64,000 nucleotides of DNA, from the NCBI GenBank assembly GCA_930367215.1, contig OV884060.1, forward strand, positions 207,827,253 through 207,891,252, given 5' to 3'. Shown in pieces: positions 55,969 to 64,000 of this stretch (position 1 is the first letter of the stretch; each line of letters opens with the position of its first letter). This DNA is from Pollenia angustigena (taxonomy: Eukaryota > Arthropoda > Insecta > Diptera > Polleniidae). The notes under the pieces are model-generated. The model saw nothing but the letters and a program-made list of their open reading frames with translations, did no database searches and was not told the origin of the DNA. A program made the position numbers and the translations under genes.

Positions 55969-56095
55969 ATACCCTCCTCCACTAGTGGTGAATAAGAGCA
56001 TGCTAAGTTTGTCATTGAAAAAAAAATTTATTATTCATCTTAGACTCCAAAAAATATAAATATTCCTGGTCCTTGAGTTATTCTTAGTCAACCGT
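55969..56095 (+). mobile_element. Mini-me-like fragment, left end only
   Basis: TATACCCTCCTCCACTAGTG, GCTAAGTTTGTCATT and TTCCTGGTCCTTGAGTTATT match the opening of the copies at 21543 and 24513. It stops at a T run before the GTCY tract. Confidence 0.75.
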
Positions 56096-56112
56096 GTTTT
56101 TTTTTTTTTTTT

Positions 56113-58080
56113 CTTCAAAAACACTTCTTTCTTTTTTGAAAAAAGTATTTTTTGATTAAAAAGTATGTTTTTTGTAAAAAAAACGCATCTATTTAAGGAA
56201 AACTAAAATTCACATGTTTAATTTAAAGTGTGTGTATTCACTTGCTTTGCTACTCAGAATCTTAGCAAAAGACAACTTTTAAGCAAAAGCTTTTCTGGCA
56301 ATCTGAAAATTGTTTTGTTTTTAAGGCAGTGATTAAATACCATCCAGTCAAACTGTAAGTATTCATTATAAAGACCTATAAAATTTATTAAGAAATTTAG
56401 TTTTAAAATCAGCAACAACTTTTTTGTTTTACTAAATTTCAGGAGAAACCTGATCAATTTGAGAAACAGATTTTAAAGAAAAACTTAATTTATACAAAAA
56501 CTCAAAAAAAAAGGAGTAAACAAAATAAATGAAACTGAATTACAAAACGAAAAAAACACACACACACATACATACACAGACAATAAAACCAGCAGCCCAA
56601 GCCAACCAATTATCCCAAGAAATCTTAAAAACAACGGCCATGCTGGATTCCTAAAGTTTCATTATTTCTTATTTATTTTTGTTGTTCAAGCGCACAATGT
56701 CCCAACCAATACTCCTGCAACAAAAAGCAAATAACTTTAAAAGGGATCCCTGATCATTTTCAGATCTCCATATACTTTGAAACTTTATTATAAAGATGTG
56801 AATGTATTTACACCCGAATGTGTGGAGGAAGCAAAAACTAAAAGCGTATCACCTTTAATACAAACATCAATATCTGGCAAAAGGGGCAAGAAGATGAGAA
56901 GTATTTAAAATTGAAGAAAAAAAAGAAACAACAGGAACATAAAACATATTCATATACAGATTTTTACCTGTCTGCTTTTTGGCAGACCAAAGAGCAGCAG
57001 GAACAAGGGCATCTCATCTTCATCACATATGCACCCATTAACATTGCCAGTCAATAAGTTTTACGCAGTAAGACGACTTGATTGGGATACTAAAACTCCA
57101 AATAAAAGAAGAGCTCAATTAACGAAGCAACAGCAGCAGCATATGGAAACAAAAAAACAAAAAAACAAATAAAAAAAAGAAGATTGGATTCGGGTTTCTT
57201 TGGAAATGAAAATGTAAAAAAAATCTCTAACACACTTACATACGTGTATCTTAAAGTCTTTTAAATGCAATGGCGTAAAATGTTATAAATTTATTTTAGA
57301 CGATGCCATTCAGTGAGATATGCCTCAGACTCGACCACAAATGATCTGAAAACTGGCTGCATATTGGGATGGCTGACTTGTTGTTTGGCTGCTGTTTGTT
57401 GTTTGGTGTTGGCTGGTCCTTAAAATTGGCTTACACCACACCACACTACACCACCACCACCGCCACCACACTCCACCACCGCTATCAGACAAAAAGCACG
57501 ATCTTTTTACTTTTAACTACCTTCTTTCACTGATTGCCTTCCGTGAGAAACAAGAACATTTTTTTTTTTTGTTGTTCGTTGGTTGGTTTGTTCGTTTGTA
57601 AAACGAAAACGTTAATTAAGATTATGAAGTCATAAGAAGTCTCCATGTCGTTTGTTGTCGTCGTCATCATCTTAAATTATTTAATGGTGTTGTTGTGGTT
57701 GTTGTTGTTGCTGTTGTTGTCCACCACATGCAACCATTACAGCAGCCAACAAACAAGTAACACATTCATTTAAACATACGTGATGCAAACAGAGACGGAC
57801 GGACGGATGGACTACTATAATACATATCAAGTTTATTTCAAGTTTGTAGGGATCTTAAAATACAGTTCAAGAAAGTTTTTAAAAACAACAACTGAATTTT
57901 AGTGTAAAATTTTACTTTTTAAAGGAGCGAAATGTTATTTTTGTAAAGTGGGCTTTCAAAAGTTGTTGTTCTTTTTTTTTTTTTTTTTGAAAAAGGAACC
58001 TTATTTATAAAACTGCTCTGTTGTTAAAAAGAAAAGAATTTGGTATAGTCTTTAATTCTATGTTAATTGGTAACGAAAAA
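56113..58080. other. No gene seen; triplet-rich ordinary non-coding DNA
   Basis: It includes CACCACCACCACCGCCACC-type sequence near 57448-57480 and TTGTTGTTG/CTGTTGTTG near 57690-57720. There are also CACACACACA near 56557 and GACGGACGGACGGATGG near 57796. No exons or mobile-element ends were recognised. Confidence 0.45.
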
Positions 58081-58084
58081 GTTC

Positions 58085-58262
58085 AAAAATACAGGTTATA
58101 CCCATTAACACCCCAAAAGGGCCGTCTATTAGTTTTGGAGATATGAGGCTACCGAATTTACCCTTTTTACCCGTCAGATTTTAATAAAGTAAATACCTTT
58201 CAAAATGCGTATTTTTGTTCAAATTGGTTAACAAACAGCGGAGGAAAGTGTTCTTAAGGATT
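58085..58262 (+). repeat. Dispersed repeat shared with 47395-47575
   Basis: See the partner. The segment runs from CCAAAAGGGCCGTC through TTTTACCCGTCAGATTTTAA to ACAAACAGCGGAGGAAAGTG. Confidence 0.7.
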
Positions 58263-58354
58263 TAAATATAAGTTATGTGCATTTGAGCAATAAAAAGGGA
58301 GTTTTTGAAAAAAATCAAATTTTGGTCAAAAGTATGTTAATTTTTCTAAAAAAA

Positions 58355-59014
58355 AACTAGTTACGGTTTTACGCGTAATAAAGTGTTTCCGGAAGTGGGT
58401 TTTATATGGGGCCTATGTAAATTATCGGCCAATATTTACGAAAGTTGACAGTGCGAGCTCTAGTCTTACACAACTCTGATAGACCGAATTAATTTCATTA
58501 CAACAATATTATACGTCACTGTTTTACGCGTACTAAACTGTTTTTCGGGAGTAAAGTTTAAATGAAGCCTATAGCAAATTATGGACCGCTCCTCACGAAA
58601 TTTTAGAGTGTGATTTCTTGTCACATAAAACTGCGACTAAACAAAATCTATTACAAATCTATTAAAGTGTTTGCAGAGAGTGGGCTTTATTTGGGGCCTA
58701 TCGTGCATTGTTGACCAAACTTCACATAATCTTCAATTTTTTATGGTCGTAGTTCCATATTTGGACGCATAACTCTTATCCTACTAAATTCATGTTGCTG
58801 AGTTTTAATCCCAAACTGCTCAGGATAACTAGAAACCATTTGACACCCATATTGTTCTTTTCTTTTGAGTTCTTTGAAAGTAAGCGTGTTTTCAACAGAC
58901 GGACAGACAGACGGACATTCTTTATGGGGTATTTGTTAAAAACTTACAAAGTTTCACACGGAATAACAAACTACATAAGTATATCCTCTTCACACCTAGT
59001 TGTAGAGGGTATAA
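58355..59014 (-). mobile_element. Mini-me-like (GTCY)n element, minus strand
   Basis: On the minus strand it starts TATACCCTCTACAACTAGGT at 59014, has the GTCCGTCTGTCTGTCC tract at about 58900-58917 and holds three GGCCCCATATAA-like units (about 58411, 58568 and 58696). The hairpin end was not found, so the 3' end may be missing. Confidence 0.75.
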
Positions 59015-59934
59015 AAACGAAATTTTTGTGAAAAATGCATTTTTCCACATTGAAAGCAAAGATGAAAAAGTTACCAATTTCGTCAACATGACAACTACTT
59101 GTTGTCAAATAGATAACGCCCTATTATCATTATCAATAGCGTAATAACAACTTTTCTATTTGCAGTTTAAACAGTAAAAAAGTGGAAATATTTTTAATTA
59201 TTATTATCAGTAGAAAATAAAATAGAACATACTAGAATAACTTTAAAATATTTTAGGACTTAAAGACTCAACTAAATGAAGCCTCGAAATGAATTCGCAA
59301 ATAAAAATCAAATATTAATTTGTGATCAAAGATATGAAATTATAATTACAGGTAACCCCCTACAAGACGGCTTCCTACAAAACGATTTCGATCTTACACG
59401 AAAAAAAATTTGCGGAAATATCCTCATCTACAACACGGTTTCATTCTAAAATGGAAACTTTATCATGATTGAGTTGTTAAAATTGTACCAAAATAGTACA
59501 GAAGTACTAATTTTTGCATCCCTGTTACGATTTAGTTAGATTTCGGTGATCCAGCAAAGTGTATGTGTGTCTACACAATTTTCGCATCCTCCGAAAGTAA
59601 AATTGGGGAATACCCGGAGTATTGAAACACAAATCATTAAGTATACATACAGAGTCTCAAGTGTTAACAACGTTGTTGCGAATAAATTGATTTTATATAA
59701 AAAATATAAAATATATAAAAAAATATTTAATTAGAAAAAAATTTACATTTTACACTGTCTCTTAGCCTCATATAACACGTTTTCCTACAACACGGCGCAC
59801 AGTGCTTTGGCCCATAGACATAAATCAAAAAAAAAACAAGTCTTATATTGTGCTTAAAAATGTACAGATCGATAGATAACAAAATAATTAAAATGAATTT
59901 TGAAGAATTTTTAAGATTTAACTCTTTTTGGCGG

Positions 59935-61110
59935 CGTTAGAGGGCGCCAAAATTTGAGAATTTATAGTAAAAATGGCCAAACAACTACTTGAGTTTTACA
60001 TGCTTTAGGAAAACTCTTGTAAAACTGTTGTTTTTTAAGGCACGAGATTGAAATTTTTTTCTGTAGTAGTTTACTATATTTAGAACTAACTGTAAAAATT
60101 TTTTATTGATTTATTTTCTCATAAGTGTTTTTTTATTGGTTTGAAAAATGCTTATTATTTACTTAAGCTCTAAAAATTTTCTAACTTTGATGGAATATTA
60201 AAAAAAAAAGAAAAATATGGTCTATGGGTTTTTTTCTGATTTCGAATATTTAGACTGTTTTCTAATGACTACAAAAAAAAAATTTAAAAAATTTTACCAC
60301 AACTTGAAAAAAAAAACTTTTTTTAAATGGCTATTTTCATGATTTTTGATCAAATTTTTATAGTTTTCAGGAGTTTAAAGGACAATTAACTACAAATACT
60401 GTGAAATATTAATTCAAACTTATACCATTCAATAAAAAACATCAAAAATACAAATATGTATAAAAAATTGTTTGTGTTTGTCTGCATTTTACGGCATAAG
60501 AGGGCGCTGAAATCACAAATGCCCTTGGTTTTTTATTGTTTCAAGAAAATAATTTTAAAAAATTAATTTTTTGGATTACGAGATTCAAATTTTTTTCTAT
60601 AACAGCTAACTATATTCTAAACCATCTATAAAAAAATTTTACTGGAATTATGCTCCTATACATATTTTTTAATGGTTTGAAAAATGCTTATTATTTAGTT
60701 AAGCTCTAAAAATTTCTTAACTTTGATGGAATATTAAAAAAAAAAGAAAAATATGGTCTATGGGTTTTTTTCTGATTTCGAATATTTAGACGGTTTTCTA
60801 ATAACTACAAAAAAAAAAAATTTAAAAAATTTTACCACAACTTAAAAAAAAATTTATTTAAAAAAAATGCTATTTACGTGATTTTTGCTCAAACTTTCAT
60901 AGATTGAATTAGTTAAAAAAAATAAACTAGGAACATAATAAGAAAAAAATCCAAATATATATACTATTGAATTAGAAAAATTGACAAGATAAATTAAAAA
61001 AAATTAGTATAACAGTTGTGTCTGTTTCTTTTTGTCGACACAAGATGGCGCTAAATTCCCAGATGACGTTGGTTTTTCATCGTATAAAGAATATTTTCAA
61101 AATGTGACTT
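59935..61110 (+). repeat. About 550-bp tandem triplication
   Basis: AGAGGGCGC (third copy AGATGGCGC) occurs at 59939, 60499 and 61042. The blocks at 60160-60320 and 60705-60850 are nearly identical (CTTTGATGGAATATTAAAAA, ATATGGTCTATGGGTTTTTT, TTTCGAATATTTAGAC). The third unit is shorter and diverged. Confidence 0.87.
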
Positions 61111-61309
61111 AGTGCCGTTATTTTTTATTTAAATTGAAGATGGTTACGTGACAGAAGTTTTTTTTTGGTAACAGCCTTTGTTTGTAGTAAGAGCAATTCT
61201 ATTGTGGAGTGTTCGAAAATATTGCATACAGGGTTTTCAATTTAAAAGAAAATAAAAATTTTCTATTAAAATGTTAAATCAATTTATATATTTAATAAAT
61301 ACTTACTTT

Positions 61310-61755
61310 TACAAACGAGTAAAAGTGAGGGCGCGTGGTTCAAAAAATGAACGTGCACATCTCTAATCAATTTTATTGCAATCAAAATCAGCTTATCAAA
61401 TTTTATTGGAATCTTTCTATTTTTGAACATAGCTCCCATACAAATCATTCTCCCGAAAATAGCTTTTAATGCCAGCTTCCTTAAAAATATATGTAGTAAC
61501 ATACCAATATAAACCATAGGTTACATATAAACCCTCATCCAAAAAACCCATATATGAAGATGAAGATATCTAAATAATATTCGGCAGAAAGAACTTTGAA
61601 ACGAATCTTAACCTCATAACATAATTTTGTTCTGGTGGGTCCATGATTGCCCATGGGTCCCAAATAGATTGCAATCTAGGAACTTTGTTTTTAAATACTA
61701 TGCTATAGGATATCACATGGTCGGGCTTGACCGATTATACTTTCTTACTTGTTAT
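61310..61755 (+). mobile_element. Mini-me-like relative
   Basis: It ends with a hairpin (GGTCGGGCTTGACCG) then ATTATACTTTCTTACTTGT, the same layout as the TTCGGCACAGCCGAA ends elsewhere, and has GGTCCATGATTGCCCATGGG inside. The start is uncertain. It lies inside the pogo-like element. Confidence 0.5.
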
Positions 61756-62210
61756 TTTTGCACGAGCATTTTAAGCGTTTTTCACTCATTTTTCATTAAA
61801 TGATGTTTTTGTATTTTTCACATTTATAATCCGATTCTACCAAAATTTGGCACACATATATATCTAACAAATATCAATTTTCATACCAAATTTTATTACG
61901 ATCGGATAATTTTTGGAAGTGTTATAACATTTTTAAGAAAAAGGATATATGGCAGGACCTTGAGTCCTTGTTCAGATTTAAGTGAAAATTTGCACATACG
62001 TTGCTAGTTGCGTGTGTATTAGTATGACCATTTTTTGTAGTTTTGTGGGCATTATTGAAGCTAAAATTACATTTTTCCATTTCAGGACACATGGGAAGTA
62101 GGCGTGTCCTTGGACCGATTTGTCCAAAAATTCACATTTTTCTTAACTAAGCTATTCTATGCTTGTGTACCAAATTTCTGACAACTCCTTCTATTTATGT
62201 CCCTTCGTTA
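61756..62210. other. No gene seen
   Basis: AT-rich interior of the pogo-like element, with CACATTTATAATCCGATTCT. Nothing coding was recognised. Confidence 0.35.
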
Positions 62211-62579
62211 TATGGGGACAAAGCACTGTGCGGCGTTTTCTAGAAACCTATCTACCGTGTTGTAAGAGGGTTACCTGTATCATTATTGTTGCGGACGTCA
62301 TTGCAAGCAATGCAGCGCTTCCTTCGTTTTTCGATTTTACACGTTTAACAGCAGAAATTATTTCGCAATTTCTTTTTTCATGAAATATGTTAATGTTAAT
62401 TTTATAGTAAAAAAATAAATAAAAATTAGTTTGGTTCAATATGTGTTCTTATTTACTAGACTGAGAACAACATGTTGACAAAATGGTTAAACAGTATTGA
62501 CTCCATTCGTTATCAGATTGAACAGAAACGTATTTGGCTCACTTTTGAAAACGGATAGTTTTGCAAACAGACCAATTTT

Positions 62580-63240
62580 GTAAAAAAAAAAGTAAATTTT
62601 TTTGAAAAAAGTAAATTTTTGTGAAACATGTACATTTTTTTGAAAAAAGTACATTTTTGTGGAAATAGTACATTTTTGTGAAAAAAGTAAATTTTTGTGA
62701 AAAAAGTACATTTTTGTGAAAAAAGTACATTTTTGTGAAAAAAGTACATTTTTGTGAAAATCTTACATTTTCGTGAAAAAGTACATTTGTGTGAAAAAAG
62801 TACATTTTTGTGAAAAAGTAAATTTGGTGAAACATGTAAATTTTTTTGAAAAAAGTACATTTTTGTGGAAATAGTACATTTTTGTGAAAAAAGTACATTT
62901 TTGTGGAAATAGTACATTTTTGTGAAAAAAGTACATTTTTGTGAAAAAAGTACATTTTTGTGAAAAAAGTACATTTTTGTGAAAATCGTACATTTTCGTG
63001 AAAAAGTACATTGTTGTGAAAAAAGTACATTTTTGTGAAAAAGTAAATTTGGTGAAAAAAGTACATTTATGTGGAAAATGTACATTTTTGTGAAAAGAGT
63101 ACATTTTTGTGAAAAAAATTAAAAACTTTGTAAAAAAGAATAGATTCTTGTAAAAAAATTTACATTTTTGAAATCAAGGTACATTTTTGGGTAAAAAGTA
63201 CAATTTTTGTAAAAAAAACAGTACATTTGTTAAAAAAAAA
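62580..63240. repeat. 19-20-bp minisatellite with 206-228-bp higher-order duplication
   Basis: Units near GTACATTTTTGTGAAAAAA are repeated about thirty times. Blocks beginning AAACATGTA(C/A)ATTTTTTTG at 62624 and 62830, and the variant AATC(T/G)TACATTTTCGTG at about 62757 and 62984, show that a block of roughly 0.2 kb was itself duplicated. All three minus-strand frames stay open for 113-190 codons only because the unit has no stop. They give MYFFHKNVLFSQ-type repeats and are not genes. Confidence 0.93.
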
Positions 63241-63519
63241 CATTTATTTTACGTTAAGCAAAAGTTTTGAGATAAAAGTAAGTTTAATTGATAATAAAAA
63301 AAGGACATTTTTGCGAAAAAAAAGTTTTTTACCCAAAAGTAAATATTTGAGAATAATTTTTGTTTGTTTGAGAAAAGCGTATTTTTAAGTGCTACTTTGT
63401 GAGTAAAGTGCAATATGTTTTTTTCTTCTCCTTTTCTCAGTGTATAACACCTAATTTTTTATTATGTTTGTGATCAGCTTAAAATTGGTATTGGTTTGGT
63501 AAAAAGTTGTTGTAAGTTG

Positions 63520-64000
63520 TTTTAATTTTTTGTACGAATTTTTTTTTCATTTGTTCATTTTATATGTTGCAAAGGCGACACGCCACGCATATGCAAGTGA
63601 TGCTTATAAACAACAAACAATAACAACAACAGGAAAAAATGCTACTAACACAAGCAACAAACAGCACCTTCGTCATCAACATCATCAGCAGTAGCAGCAA
63701 CAAAATCTAAAGAACCAAAAGCCAACGACAACAGCAACAACAACGACAACCAAATCGTCAGCAGCACCACCAGCCAGTAGAATTATAAACATGAGTCGGT
63801 CTGGAGCACTCAAGAAAAACGATCTTCACACGACTCGATTTTTAAGTCAACAACTTGATTTTCCAGCAATAACAAGATTAAATTATTTAATTTTTTGCCT
63901 CATTTGCAGCAACAGCAACTGCAACAACAATTGCAACAGCATTGAAAGCAATAGTAACACTAACGACACCAAACAAACATTCTGTAAACTTAGAACGAAA
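63520..64000. other. CAA/CAG-rich DNA, no gene seen
   Basis: Runs such as CAACAACAACAGG and CAGCAGTAGCAGCAACAA through 63610-63780 and 63905-63950. Stops interrupt all frames, so these are not polyglutamine exons as far as I can see. The sequence continues past the window edge. Confidence 0.5.

Larger units (their letters stand above)
59349..62278. mobile_element. Pogo-like TIR element, TA target site, expanded interior
   Basis: The ends CAGGTAACCCCCTACAAGAC and the inverse of CAGGTAACCCTCTTACAACA lie next to TA on both sides. CAGGTA-type ends at TA suit pogo/Tigger-like elements. A second inverted pair, GGCGCACAGTGCTTTGG (59791) and CAAAGCACTGTGC (62219), extends the arms. The 2.9-kb interior is not coding. 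It consists of a 550-bp triplication and a mini-me-like piece. Confidence 0.7.

Noticed and set aside
57420..57490. Histidine/threonine-rich exon from CAC triplets
   Set aside because: Simple sequence with stops close by and no splice context that I could support.
62513..63104. Minus-strand frames of 113-190 codons (MYFFHKNVLF-type repeats)
   Set aside because: All three minus frames are open because the 19-20-bp unit has no stop. There is no domain, no start context and no conservation beyond the repeat.

Overview
The window looks like gene-poor DNA from a higher (probably calyptrate) fly. The base composition is very AT-rich. It carries insect-type mariner, hAT, Helitron, Jockey-like and RNase H-bearing LINE remnants. 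It also carries repeats resembling the (GTCY)n-containing mini-me elements described in Diptera, and CAA/CAG/CAT-rich non-repeat DNA of the kind seen in fly introns. I found no convincing exon of a host gene. The window is best read as an intergenic region or a large intron filled by mobile elements. Several open frames shown for such DNA start at non-ATG codons, so apparent starts need care.

Layout. 0-6 kb: an inverted-repeat element framing an 82-bp tandem array, a LINE fragment, the tail of a mariner transposase, plain DNA, then a LINE 3' end with RNase H. 6-12.3 kb: a hAT-like MITE, then a deep nest (TIR element, hAT-like element, and inside that a third TIR element carrying a tRNA-like SINE plus a foldback element broken by a MITE and by a 373-bp Helitron). 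12.3-17 kb: AT-rich minisatellites and a 1.64-kb Helitron with a decayed helicase, itself inside a small MITE. 18-26 kb: mini-me-like elements, small MITEs and a large palindrome. 27-34 kb: MITEs, a Jockey-like LINE and a second 82-bp array. 35-37 kb: mariner copy 1. 39.4-40.6 kb: a 1.2-kb foldback. 41-44 kb: minisatellites with a Harbinger-like insertion. 46-49 kb: a tandem array and mariner copy 2. 51.8-55.9 kb: a three-level nest with exact target-site duplications, then another palindrome. 58-62.3 kb: an inverted mini-me copy and a pogo-like element with an internal triplication. 62.6-64 kb: a 19-20-bp minisatellite and CAA/CAG-rich DNA.

The most informative content is historical. The two mariner copies belong by spacing to the DD41D (rosa) type and are nearly identical but broken in different ways: copy 1 has two frameshifts, copy 2 has lost its ATG. 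Three insertions can be checked against an undisturbed paralogue inside the same window: the 373-bp Helitron, the 383-bp MITE and the Harbinger-like element. Long near-perfect palindromes at 23, 40 and 55.6 kb could form hairpin RNA if transcribed. No element appears able to make its own complete protein machinery.
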